From assembly GCA_945864305.1 (NCBI GenBank), contig CAMBAJ010000019.1:1-35958 (forward strand): 35,958 bases of DNA, read 5' to 3'. The position numbers and the translations under genes are program-made. How positions within the stretch are numbered: the first letter of the stretch is position 1; each line of letters begins with the position of its first letter. Below are positions 15,296 through 22,756 of the stretch, piece by piece. Under the pieces are notes generated by a model. The model was not told the DNA's origin. It did not search any database and saw nothing but the letters and a program-made list of their open reading frames with translations. The DNA is from an uncultured Clostridia bacterium (GTDB lineage: Bacteria; Bacillota; Clostridia; Oscillospirales; Oscillospiraceae).

Positions 15296-15693
15296 AAATC
15301 GCTGTCACTTACGAAAACGGCCAGGTCTACGGCCACTTCGGACACACGGAGCAGTTTAAAATTTACGACATCGTGGACGGGATGCTGGCGGACGCCCAGG
15401 TAGTCCCTACCAACGGCAGTGGTCACGGTGCCCTGGCCGGCTTCCTGGCGGGCCACGGCGTGGACTGTGTGATCTGCGGCGGCATCGGCCCCGGCGCCCA
15501 GATGGCTCTGGCCGAGGCCGGTATCAAGCTGTACGCCGGCTGCTCCGGCGACGCGGATCAGTGTGTGACCGATCTGCTGACCGGTACGCTGGTTTATGTC
15601 GAAGCCGCCACTTGTGATCACCATCGCGGTGAGGAGGCACATGCCTGCGGCGACCACGGCTGCGGCAGCCACGACCACACCTGCGGACACTGA
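15292..15693 (+). CDS. NifX/NifB-like dinitrogenase iron-molybdenum cofactor family protein with metal-binding tail
   Basis: 133 residues. The NifX-like fold covers about 1-103 (MKIAVTYENGQVYGHFGHTE, FKIYDIVDG, VDCVICGGIGPGAQMAL, GIKLYAGCSGDADQ). The last 26 residues are a His/Cys/Asp tail (ten His and four Cys), a likely metal-binding segment. In anaerobes without nitrogenase such proteins accompany DUF134 regulators and Mrp/NBP35 ATPases and are thought to carry Fe-S or metal clusters; no Mrp gene is nearby. It is translationally coupled to DUF134 through ATGA. Confidence 0.9.
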   Translation: MKIAVTYENGQVYGHFGHTEQFKIYDIVDGMLADAQVVPTNGSGHGALAGFLAGHGVDCVICGGIGPGAQMALAEAGIKLYAGCSGDADQCVTDLLTGTLVYVEAATCDHHRGEEAHACGDHGCGSHDHTCGH

Positions 15694-15700
15694 TAAACAT

Positions 15701-15732
15701 GCAAAAGCCACTGCAATGGCAGCGGCTTTTGT
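15701..15732 (+). terminator. Terminator-like hairpin after the NifX-like gene
   Basis: CAAAAGCC..CTGC-AATG-GCAG..GGCTTTTG forms a two-part stem whose right arm carries the T run. It starts 8 bases after the stop. Confidence 0.6.
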
Positions 15733-15768
15733 GTTCGGTTTCCCCTGTTTCTATTCCACAGCAGTAAG

Positions 15769-15794
15769 AAAAGCACCGCCTTCGCGGTGCTTTT
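15769..15794. terminator. Bidirectional terminator between convergent operons
   Basis: AAAAGCACCGC-CTTC-GCGGTGCTTTT reads as a terminator on both strands and separates the NifX-like gene from the PfkB gene that ends at 15810. Confidence 0.85.
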
Positions 15795-15809
15795 CCAGTT
15801 CGTATGTGC

Positions 15810-16691
15810 TCAATAAAACTCCCTGATGTAGTTCTCCACGTCCTGACGGGTGCCCATGAAGGGGCCCGGGGTCTCCATCTTCAGGGAAACCAGCGCGGTG
15901 GCAGTCTGGAGGGCGGTGGGGATGTCCTTCGTCAGGCGCTCGTTGATGTAGCCGGCAAAGGTGGTGTCGCCCCGGCCGGTGCGGCCGGACATGCTCCGGG
16001 ACTTGATGGGGCAGGTATAAATGTCCTTGCCGTCATAGACCAGGACCTCCGTGTTGTGGGTGATCAGGATTTCCTTGGCGCCCCAGTCGTACAGCATCTT
16101 GGCGGCCGCGGCACGGTCGTCGGTGCCGGTCAGAATCTCTGCCTCGGCGGCGTCGGTCTTCAGGAACCGGACGTAGGGCAGCATCTCCTTCTTCTCCGCC
16201 CAGTCGTGATACACCATGCCGCCGTTTTCCACACAGCGCAGCATGGTCTGGACGTCGATGGCCACCATGGCGTGCTGCGCGGCGAAGGGGATCATCTCAT
16301 TGGGGATATCGCCGCCCACCAGACCCGCCAAATGCCAGATTTTTGCGTCGATGGCGGGGACCTCGTTGGTCTGATAGGGCTCGATCACGCTGTCAACCGT
16401 GGAGGTACGGCGCTCCCGGTCCGGCGTATGGTAGACGTTCTTCGTCACGAAAGAGGTCTTGCTGTGCAGGGGAAACACAGTCACATTGGGGGCCGCCGCG
16501 AAGGCGGCCTTCATATCCATCACAGCAGTGTCCGCCTTGGGCAGCACCGCGATCTTGTGGCCCATGTTGGCGGCCGCAAAACCGGAGTAATACACCGCGC
16601 CGCCGGTGGCCTGGACGGTGGTACCATCGTAGTCCACGTTGGTGTCTTGGGCAACCTCGCCGATGATGAGGGAATCAAACTGCTGGCTCAT
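15810..16691 (-). CDS. PfkB-family carbohydrate kinase
   Basis: 293 residues from the ATG at 16691 (MSQQFDSLIIGEVAQDTNVD) behind AAAGGAAGG. It is a ribokinase-fold ATP-dependent sugar kinase. ATGGAVYYSGFAAANMG near residue 35 is the N-terminal substrate glycine motif. The C-terminal signature SGRTGRGDTTFAGYI near 238-252 supplies the catalytic Asp, in GRGD rather than the usual GAGD. IWHLAGLVGGDIP and FLKTDAAEAEILTG are further family landmarks. The substrate is unknown. It starts one base after the PHP gene stop, so the two are coupled, and it belongs to the LacI-PHP-PfkB transcript divergent from the HAD cluster. It probably phosphorylates the inducing sugar or an intermediate (inference). 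Confidence 0.9.
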   Translation of the reverse strand: MSQQFDSLIIGEVAQDTNVDYDGTTVQATGGAVYYSGFAAANMGHKIAVLPKADTAVMDMKAAFAAAPNVTVFPLHSKTSFVTKNVYHTPDRERRTSTVDSVIEPYQTNEVPAIDAKIWHLAGLVGGDIPNEMIPFAAQHAMVAIDVQTMLRCVENGGMVYHDWAEKKEMLPYVRFLKTDAAEAEILTGTDDRAAAAKMLYDWGAKEILITHNTEVLVYDGKDIYTCPIKSRSMSGRTGRGDTTFAGYINERLTKDIPTALQTATALVSLKMETPGPFMGTRQDVENYIREFY

Positions 16692-16692
16692 G

Positions 16693-17418
16693 TCATTTAC
16701 CTTCCTTTCGCATCTCCTCGTCCGCTGCCACCAGGTCCGGGAACTCCGGGCACCACAGCTGGAACTGCATGGTCTCAATCATATGCTTATAGGCAAAGGA
16801 ATCCTTGACTCGCTCCGGGAGAATAACACCCGCGTGGGCCTCGTCGCCGTCCCGGTGGGTGTCGGAACCGGCCAGACGGTAATACTCCGGATGGCGGCGG
16901 CACATCTCCAAGGCTTTATCATTGTTGTTCACGTGACGAGGGTTATTGTTGATGATCTCCGCGCCGTGGATGGCGGTCTCCTGCACCGGCGCGCTGCCCT
17001 TGCGGAAGGGATGGGCGTGGATGATGAGGACCTGGTCGTGAAACTTGTCGTAAAACTCCTGGGCGCTCATGCAGCAGGCGTAAGGGTTGGAGCGGAGCCA
17101 CTGCTCGTCGATGCCGTAGACCAAGTAGTCGTTGTCATTTTCCGGGAACCGGAACTCAGCACCCAGTATGACGTCCAGGCCCACCTCGTCGCCCCGCTTC
17201 TTGGAGGCATGGTAGCCGGAGAGGTAGTGGTCCATCACCTTGTCCCAGTTGTGCTCCGTGTCGATACGAGACAGGTACTCGGGGTGAAGGTGGTCCGTTA
17301 CCACCAGGCCGGAAAAGCCGTTGCGTACATAGCGGTCCACCACATCGGCGGCAAACAGATGGCCGCACTTGCTGGTTTCCGCAGTATGGGTATGAGGATC
17401 GTACAGATAGCCGTTCAT
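16693..17418 (-). CDS. PHP-domain phosphoesterase
   Basis: 241 residues from the ATG at 17418 behind GGGAGAG. The PHP metal site is complete: HTH in DPHTHTAETS (about 8-10), TDHLHPE (about 42-47), the Glu of ILGAEFRFPEN, HAHPFRKG (about 140-147), and GSDTHRDGDE near 192. PHP enzymes are metal-dependent phosphoesterases (histidinol-phosphatase and polymerase PHP families), and this one looks like a small-molecule phosphatase or cyclic phosphodiesterase. The substrate is unknown. It sits between lacI and the PfkB kinase on one strand, so kinase and phosphoesterase are co-expressed. Confidence 0.87.
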   Translation of the reverse strand: MNGYLYDPHTHTAETSKCGHLFAADVVDRYVRNGFSGLVVTDHLHPEYLSRIDTEHNWDKVMDHYLSGYHASKKRGDEVGLDVILGAEFRFPENDNDYLVYGIDEQWLRSNPYACCMSAQEFYDKFHDQVLIIHAHPFRKGSAPVQETAIHGAEIINNNPRHVNNNDKALEMCRRHPEYYRLAGSDTHRDGDEAHAGVILPERVKDSFAYKHMIETMQFQLWCPEFPDLVAADEEMRKEGK

Positions 17419-17444
17419 ATGTGTTCTCTCCCTTTCCATGCAGG

Positions 17445-17464
17445 TGCCCGGCTTTCGCCGGGCA
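17445..17464. other. Hairpin between lacI and the PHP gene
   Basis: TGCCCGGC-TTTC-GCCGGGCA. On the minus strand it follows the lacI stop by about 10 bases with no T run after it, so it is more likely an attenuator or mRNA-stability hairpin than a full terminator. On the plus strand it is followed by CCGCTTTTT. Confidence 0.5.
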
Positions 17465-17474
17465 TTCCGCTTTT

Positions 17475-18485
17475 TCAGATTTTATTCAGTGCTCGGCAGG
17501 TACTGCGTTTGATCAGAGTCGGCATCAGTATCTGATGAACATACCCTTGAGTGCCGTTTTCGATCTTGTCCCGGAGCATATCCACCGCCTGTACCGCCAT
17601 ATCCCGCTTGGGCTGTTCAATGGTCGTCAACTCCAGACGGGGCAGGCTCGTGGATGGAATATTATCAAACCCGATCAGGCTGAGCCGTCCAGGAATGTCG
17701 ATGTGCAGTTCATCCGCGGCTTTCATGATACCGATGGCATTGGAGTCCGTGGAGGCGAAGATGGCCGAGTAATCAATGGGCTTGGAAAACAGGTCCTTGG
17801 CCAACTGGTATCCATTGTTGATGGAGGAGTGGGAAAATTCGCTGTTGAAAAAGCGCTGTTTCAGCCCCAGCTCCTGGCAGGCTTTCATATACCCCTCTGC
17901 CCGGAGCTGATGCGTCGTGGAGTGGCGGCGGCCGAAATACAGAATGTCCCGGTGGCCCAACTCGTACAGATATTTGGTGCCGATGTAGGTGCCCCGGCTG
18001 TTATCAGCGGCCACATAGCTCTGGGGCTGATCCCGGAGATTCTCCGACAGGAACACCGTGGGCACCTGATCGGTATAAGCCCGAATATTCTCATAGGTCT
18101 TGGAGCTCTGGGGCACGATGAGAATACCGTCCACCTGGCGGCCCAGCAGCAGCTTGACCACCGTTTTTTCCTGCTTCAAATCAGGTCCGGAATTGCACAG
18201 CATAATATTGTACCCGTGGGCACGGGCGCTCATTTCCGCGTAATAGGCCAGTTCCGACATGAATTGGTTGTCAATGGACGGGACCACCAGGCCAATCAGG
18301 TCCGTTTTCTTCATGACCATGGACCGGGCCACATAGTTGGTCGTGTAGCCCATCTCGTCGCAGAGCTTGATAATACGCTCACGGGTGTCGCTTCCAATCT
18401 GGGGACTGCCGGACAGGGCGCGGGAAACCGTGGCATAGGAGACGCCGGCTGCCTTGGCAACATCTTTCAAGGTCACGCTTTTCAT
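17475..18485 (-). CDS. LacI-family transcriptional regulator
   Basis: 336 residues. The N-terminal LacI helix-turn-helix (LKDVAKAAGVSYATVSRALS) and hinge helix region (NYVARSMV) precede a periplasmic-binding-like effector domain (DLIGLVVPSIDNQFM, DGILIVPQSS, YFGRRHSTT, FASTDSNAIGIM, RLSLIGFDNIP). It should bind a sugar or sugar phosphate and repress both divergent operons; AAACGTTT-type operators lie in both leader regions. It starts with ATG after GGAAAGGACG. The downstream PHP and PfkB genes are likely in its transcript. Confidence 0.93.
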   Translation of the reverse strand: MKSVTLKDVAKAAGVSYATVSRALSGSPQIGSDTRERIIKLCDEMGYTTNYVARSMVMKKTDLIGLVVPSIDNQFMSELAYYAEMSARAHGYNIMLCNSGPDLKQEKTVVKLLLGRQVDGILIVPQSSKTYENIRAYTDQVPTVFLSENLRDQPQSYVAADNSRGTYIGTKYLYELGHRDILYFGRRHSTTHQLRAEGYMKACQELGLKQRFFNSEFSHSSINNGYQLAKDLFSKPIDYSAIFASTDSNAIGIMKAADELHIDIPGRLSLIGFDNIPSTSLPRLELTTIEQPKRDMAVQAVDMLRDKIENGTQGYVHQILMPTLIKRSTCRALNKI

Positions 18486-18497
18486 ATCATATCGTCC

Positions 18498-18514
18498 TTT
18501 CCACGCGGTGGAAA
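18498..18514 (-). promoter_or_regulatory. Perfect 7-bp inverted repeat abutting the lacI ribosome site
   Basis: TTTCCAC-GCG-GTGGAAA. On the mRNA the right arm (GTGGAAA) runs directly into GGACG, so the hairpin may partly hide the lacI Shine-Dalgarno sequence. Confidence 0.4.
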
Positions 18515-18516
18515 AT

Positions 18517-18530
18517 CGTAAACGTTTCCG
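18517..18530. promoter_or_regulatory. LacI-type operator in the lacI leader
   Basis: TCGTAAACGTTTCC has core AAACGTTT at 18520-18527 with the central CpG typical of LacI-family sites. It lies between the lacI promoter and start codon, fitting autorepression by roadblock. Confidence 0.7.
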
Positions 18531-18583
18531 CTTTATTGGAAGCAGCCGGCGGCCATCAAGGCCCTGACCAGCTGTTTAGTAAA

Positions 18584-18612
18584 AGAATATATGATTTTCC
18601 ATTCAATGTCAA
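18584..18612 (-). promoter_or_regulatory. Promoter of lacI-PHP-PfkB
   Basis: Minus strand TTGACA, 17 bases, TATTCT. The leader is about 95 bases and contains the operator and the hairpin before the ATG at 18485. Confidence 0.75.
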
Positions 18613-18683
18613 TATCATTCTGATTTTTTCATTCTTTTGGGCAGAAAAACGAAAAACCTTCCCACTCTTTGGCATTTGGCATA

Positions 18684-18712
18684 TTGACAAAAGACCCCCA
18701 CTTATTTAGAAT
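18684..18712 (+). promoter_or_regulatory. Promoter of the HAD cluster
   Basis: TTGACA, 17 bases, TAGAAT. It is divergent from the lacI promoter and followed within 20 bases by an operator. Confidence 0.8.
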
Positions 18713-18726
18713 AAAATCTGTAAAAA

Positions 18727-18744
18727 GTCGCAAACGTTTACAGT
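18727..18744. promoter_or_regulatory. LacI-type operator downstream of the HAD promoter
   Basis: GTCGCAAACGTTTACAG has core AAACGTTT at 18732-18739. It shares TCGnAAACGTTTnC with the site in the lacI leader. Its position just after the predicted transcription start fits repression. Confidence 0.75.
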
Positions 18745-18827
18745 CGCCGTTGAAGAGTGCCCCTCCTTGGGATTCCCGTTTTTTCTCCCGGTGGGTGGCC
18801 CTCTTCTTCGCAGAAGGGAGGACTATT

Positions 18828-19583
18828 ATGATCCGCGCGGTTCTCTTTGATGTCGGCGGTACGCTCCACGAAGTCCATCACAGTCCGGAGCAGGCCGAAA
18901 AATTTTCCCAGCGGCTCTTAAACCGTCTGGCGGAAAGCGGCATCATTCTTCCCATTGACGCCGTCTCTTTGACGCCGCTGCTCCAGACAAACGCTGAAGC
19001 CTATAAGCACTGGTCCGAGGAACACATGAAGGAGCTGCCCAATTCCCGCATCTGGAGTAAATTCTATTTAAAAGACTTCCAGATTGAAGAAGCACGTCTG
19101 GCCCCGCTGTCGGAAGAACTGTCCGTGCTCTATGACGCAGTGCGCGTCCGCAACATCCCCCGTCCCCATATGCTGGAGACCATTCAGGCCCTCCATGACA
19201 TGGGAATGGTCCAGGGGATCATCAGCAACATCATCTCTGCCACCTTTGTTCCCCGTCTGGTGGAGGACTACGGAATCGCCCCTTACATGTCCTGTGTGAT
19301 CCTCTCTTCCACCGAAGGCATCCGCAAGCCCGCCGCCGCAATCTTCGAAAGAGCTGCCGAGGCCTGCGGCGTTCCCTGCGGCGAGATGGCCTATGTGGGC
19401 GACACCCTCTCCCGGGATGTGCTGGGTTGCCGGAACGCCGGTGTGGCCCTCAGTATCCAGATTCGCAATCCCTCTATCGCACACCGGGACACCGCGTTCA
19501 TCGGCACGGGTCTGGCCCCCGATGTGCAGATCAGCGATTTACAGGAGATTCCAGAGATTATCCGCACTTACAATTCCCGATGA
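18828..19583 (+). CDS. HAD-superfamily protein 1 (DxG variant)
   Basis: 251 residues from the ATG at 18828 behind GGGAGG; the frame is open for 53 further codons upstream, but those overlap promoter and operator. Motif I is LFDVGGTL with nucleophile Asp8 and Gly at position 10 instead of the acid/base Asp. A helical cap occupies about 15-110. Motif II is GIISN, motif III Lys in GIRKPAAAIFE, and motif IV YVGDTLSRDVLG. The Rossmann core and Mg site are therefore complete apart from the second Asp. It is the most divergent of five tandem paralogues, with less biased codon use. Phosphatase or phosphotransferase activity is possible but not assured. Confidence 0.87.
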   Translation: MIRAVLFDVGGTLHEVHHSPEQAEKFSQRLLNRLAESGIILPIDAVSLTPLLQTNAEAYKHWSEEHMKELPNSRIWSKFYLKDFQIEEARLAPLSEELSVLYDAVRVRNIPRPHMLETIQALHDMGMVQGIISNIISATFVPRLVEDYGIAPYMSCVILSSTEGIRKPAAAIFERAAEACGVPCGEMAYVGDTLSRDVLGCRNAGVALSIQIRNPSIAHRDTAFIGTGLAPDVQISDLQEIPEIIRTYNSR

Positions 19584-19596
19584 TATCTGTTATACT
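19568..19596 (+). promoter_or_regulatory. Internal promoter before HAD protein 2
   Basis: TTACAA, 17 bases, TATACT. It overlaps the last codons of HAD 1; genes from HAD 2 onward may thus be expressed separately from the LacI-controlled promoter. Confidence 0.6.
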
Positions 19597-19647
19597 CATA
19601 TTCACAAGAAAACTTTAATTTATACATTATAAAAGGAGGATACACAT

Positions 19648-20382
19648 ATGACTCCCGACATTCAGACCATCTTCTTCGACGTTGGCAACACCCTGCGCAT
19701 CGTGGTGCCCGATCAGGAATTCATCGACAAGGCCGAGGCCGGCCTGATGGAACTGATCCAGACCAAGGAATCCCACGACGAGCTGTTTGAAAAGCTGGAG
19801 GCACGCTGGAAGGTTTACCGCAAGCTGTCTAAGGACACCCTGCTGGACGTCTCCGAGGGCGAGCTGTGGACCCAGTTCATGCTGCCCGACTATGAGCCCA
19901 ACATGATCTACGCCAACGCCCCCAAGCTGACCCGCCTGTGGCGCGACCACGACGGCCGCCGCGTGGCCCGTCCCGACGCCGTGGCTACCCTGAAGGAGCT
20001 GCAGGCTCGCGGCTACACTCTGGGCATCATCGCAAACACCGTCACCGAGACCGAGATCCCCGACTGGATGGCCGCCGACGGCGTGGCCCAGTGCTTCAAG
20101 ACCACCATCCTGTCCTCCAAGGTCCGCCTGCGCAAGCCCGACCCGGCCATCTACCACCTGGCCTGCCGCTGCATCGGCACCCCCGAGGCCAACTGCGCCT
20201 ACGTGGGCGACAACCCCGTCCGCGACGTGGAGGGCACCCAGGCTGCCGGTTTCGGCATGATGATCCGCATCGACGAGCCCGACACCTTGAGCAAGGAAAA
20301 GGCCACTGGCAAGGAGTTCATTCCCGATCACGTCATCACGAAGCTGGGTGACCTGCTGGACATCTTCCCCGCCCGTGGGTGA
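19648..20382 (+). CDS. HAD-superfamily protein 2 (DxG variant)
   Basis: 244 residues, with an optimal AAAAGGAGG site. Motif I is FFDVGNTLRI with nucleophile Asp11 and Gly13 in place of the second Asp. The cap domain is about 20-95. Motif II is GIIANT, motif III the Lys of RLRKPDPAIYHLA, and motif IV YVGDNPVRDVEG. Motif III through IV is almost identical to HAD 3 apart from a few residues, marking a recent duplication. Codon use is very strongly C-ending, suggesting high expression. Confidence 0.88.
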   Translation: MTPDIQTIFFDVGNTLRIVVPDQEFIDKAEAGLMELIQTKESHDELFEKLEARWKVYRKLSKDTLLDVSEGELWTQFMLPDYEPNMIYANAPKLTRLWRDHDGRRVARPDAVATLKELQARGYTLGIIANTVTETEIPDWMAADGVAQCFKTTILSSKVRLRKPDPAIYHLACRCIGTPEANCAYVGDNPVRDVEGTQAAGFGMMIRIDEPDTLSKEKATGKEFIPDHVITKLGDLLDIFPARG

Positions 20383-20387
20383 GCAAA

Positions 20388-21119
20388 ATGGCCCTATCTG
20401 ACATCAATACGCTCTTTTTCGACATCGGCAGCACCCTGCGGGTGACGGACAAGAATCCCGCGTTTATTGCGGAGGGCCGCCGGAAGCTGGCAGCCCTGGC
20501 CAAGAGCGATGAAGACTCCGAGGTTTTTTACAAAAAGCTAAAAGACCGCTATGACGCCTACCGGGAGGTCTCCAAGGTCGCCCTGCTGGATTACCCCGAA
20601 ATTGAGTTCTGGCAGCAGATCATGCTGCCGGATGTGGACGGGGAGTATGTGGCCGCCCACGCCCAGGAGCTGACCACCCTTTGGCGGGACGGCACCAACG
20701 GCAAGCGCCTGACCCGGTTCGATACCGTGGACACCATCAAGGAACTTCACCGCCGGGGCTACAAGCTGGGCATCATCGCCAACACCATCACCGAGGCGGA
20801 AATCACTGACTGGATGATTGAGGAGGGCATTTCCCACTGCTTCACCACCACCATCCTCTCCTCCAAGGTGCGGCTGCGCAAGCCCGACCCCGCCATCTAC
20901 CACCTGGCCTGCCGCTGCTGCGACACCCCGGAGGCGAACTGCGCTTACATCGGCGATAACCCGGACCGGGATGTGGAGGGCACCCGGGCGGCGGGCTTCG
21001 GCTGCATGATCCTCATCGACGACCCCAAAAAGGGCCGGACAGAGAACATGCAGGCGGCCTGCGACTGCCTGATTGAAAACCTCAGCGATCTGCTGGACCT
21101 CTTCCCTGAAAGAACTTGA
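20388..21119 (+). CDS. HAD-superfamily protein 3 (DxG variant)
   Basis: 243 residues from the ATG at 20388; a GTG at 20379 that overlaps the stop of HAD 2 is an alternative. The ATG gives the same N-terminal length as the other paralogues (MALSDINTLFFDIGSTL). Nucleophile Asp12, Gly14 instead of Asp. GIIANT, RLRKPDPAIYHLA and YIGDNPDRDVEG supply motifs II to IV. It is the closest relative of HAD 2 and translationally coupled to it. The acidic cap includes DYPEIEFWQQIMLPD, the equivalent of the GELWTQFMLPD segment in HAD 2. Confidence 0.87.
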   Translation: MALSDINTLFFDIGSTLRVTDKNPAFIAEGRRKLAALAKSDEDSEVFYKKLKDRYDAYREVSKVALLDYPEIEFWQQIMLPDVDGEYVAAHAQELTTLWRDGTNGKRLTRFDTVDTIKELHRRGYKLGIIANTITEAEITDWMIEEGISHCFTTTILSSKVRLRKPDPAIYHLACRCCDTPEANCAYIGDNPDRDVEGTRAAGFGCMILIDDPKKGRTENMQAACDCLIENLSDLLDLFPERT

Positions 21120-21137
21120 GAAAAGGAGAATCGTCCC

Positions 21138-21875
21138 ATGGATAACACCAAGCGTTACAAAGCTGTATTTTTTGACCTGGGCGGCACCCTGCGCATCGCC
21201 CTGAAGGACGAGCCCTACATGAAGCACGCCCGCCGCAAGATGGCGGAGATCGCCGGCACCGACATGCCCTACGAGGAGTTCTTCCAGCTCATTGAGGACC
21301 GCTACGAGCCCTACCGCAAGTGGGCCCTCAGCGAGTTCAAGGAGTCCGGCGACGAGGAGCTGTGGTGCAAGTGGCTGCTGCCCGACTATGACCCGGTCCG
21401 CATCAAGCAGGTCTGCCATGAGCTGAGCTACCAGTACCGCCAGACCAAGGGCCGCCGCGTCGTGGTCGACGGCGGCGTGGAGGTCATCAAGGGTCTCCAT
21501 GAGCGGGGCTACAAGCTGGGCATCATCTCCAACCTGATCGGTGAGACCGAGGTTCCCGACTGGCTGGAGGAGGACGGCCTGGACCAGTATTTCGACTCCG
21601 TCATTCTCTCCTCCGTCTGCCACCTGCGCAAACCCGGCTTTGAAATTTATCAACTCTGCGCCAAGGAAATGGGCGTGGAACTGGCGGACTGCGTGTCCGT
21701 GGCCGACAACATCAAACGGGACATTCCCGGCGCCAAGAAGGCCGGCGTTGGCTGCAACATCATCTTCGAGTCCCCGGAGAAAAAGCACGCTGTGGAATTC
21801 ACGGAGGAAAACCGCCCCGACGCGGTCATCAAGGACTTCCGGGAAATTCTGGACCTGCTACCGCCCCTGAACTAA
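21138..21875 (+). CDS. HAD-superfamily protein 4 (DxG variant)
   Basis: 245 residues, starting 18 bases after HAD 3 with AAAAGGAG. Motif I is FFDLGGTLRI (Asp13, Gly15). The cap contains ELWCKWLLPDYD and YQYRQTKGRR, the latter shared exactly with HAD 5. Motif II is GIISN, motif III the Lys of HLRKPGFEIYQ, and motif IV reads SVADNIKRDIPG, where the usual Gly before Asp is Ala. The Mg-binding acids are kept. HAD 4 and 5 form a second closely related pair. Confidence 0.87.
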   Translation: MDNTKRYKAVFFDLGGTLRIALKDEPYMKHARRKMAEIAGTDMPYEEFFQLIEDRYEPYRKWALSEFKESGDEELWCKWLLPDYDPVRIKQVCHELSYQYRQTKGRRVVVDGGVEVIKGLHERGYKLGIISNLIGETEVPDWLEEDGLDQYFDSVILSSVCHLRKPGFEIYQLCAKEMGVELADCVSVADNIKRDIPGAKKAGVGCNIIFESPEKKHAVEFTEENRPDAVIKDFREILDLLPPLN

Positions 21876-21938
21876 ATGATTCCACAGGACGTCCGGGGCC
21901 TCCCCCGGACGCGTCCTGCGTTCTGGAGGTTATACATC

Positions 21939-22715
21939 ATGAATACTGACATCCGTTACATCTTCCTGGACCTGGGCGGCACCTTCCGTGTCATCGACGA
22001 GGACCCCGCCTACCTCTCCGCCGCCCGGGCCAAGATTGCCGAGCTGTGCGGCGTGGAAACCGACGATCCCAACAAGTGGTTCGACGACGTCATCGACAAG
22101 CGGTATGACAAGTACCGGGAATGGGCCCTGAAATTTATGTGTGAGGCCCCTGAGGAGGTTCTGTGGACCCGCTGGCTGGCCTATGACATGGACCGGGAGC
22201 GCATCCTGAAGAACGCCTCCGAGCTGACCTATCAGTACCGCCAGACCAAGGGCCGCCGCACCGTGGTGGCCGGAGGCGCCGAGACCGTCAAGGAACTGTG
22301 CGCCAGAGGCTACACCCTGGGCATCATCAGCGACCTGGTTGGCAAGCGCGAGGTGGACGAGTGGCTGGACGCCGATGGTTTGCGGCCTTACTTCAAAACC
22401 GTGCAGCAGTCTTCCATCACCTACGTCCGCAAGCCCGGTCCCGCCATCTACTACTACGCCATGGAGGAGGTCGGCGCCCAGCCGGAGAACTGCTGCTATG
22501 TGGGCGACAACCTGAACCGCGACATCGTGGGCGCCAAGGCCTGCGACTTCGGCATGACCGTGGCCGTCCAGTACAAGAAAGACAAGCCCCTGAAGCTCAC
22601 CGAGGAAAATATGCCCAGCGCCAAGGTCTACGAGTTTCCCCAGCTGCTGGACATCTTCCCCGCCTGCGGCCAGGTGGCTGTGGATAAGCTGATTGCTCCC
22701 AATGACGGGCAGTAA
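21939..22715 (+). CDS. HAD-superfamily protein 5 (DxG variant)
   Basis: 258 residues from the ATG at 21939 behind CTGGAGG; the open frame extends to 21876 without a ribosome site. Motif I is FLDLGGTFRV (Asp11, Gly13), the cap has VLWTRWLAYD and YQYRQTKGRR, motif II GIISD, motif III the Lys of YVRKPGPAIYYYA, motif IV YVGDNLNRDIVG. The C-terminal tail is about 15 residues longer than in its paralogues. It is followed 41 bases later by the permuted phosphoglycerate mutase gene. Confidence 0.87.
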   Translation: MNTDIRYIFLDLGGTFRVIDEDPAYLSAARAKIAELCGVETDDPNKWFDDVIDKRYDKYREWALKFMCEAPEEVLWTRWLAYDMDRERILKNASELTYQYRQTKGRRTVVAGGAETVKELCARGYTLGIISDLVGKREVDEWLDADGLRPYFKTVQQSSITYVRKPGPAIYYYAMEEVGAQPENCCYVGDNLNRDIVGAKACDFGMTVAVQYKKDKPLKLTEENMPSAKVYEFPQLLDIFPACGQVAVDKLIAPNDGQ

Positions 22716-22756
22716 CGGTTTCTGATCCCACATATTCATTACAGGAGGTACATTCT

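Noticed and set aside
15804-16808. Long plus-strand frame opposite the PfkB gene (334 codons)
   Set aside because: It is the complement of a C-biased gene; it has no ribosome site and no family motif, while the minus frame has full PfkB signatures.
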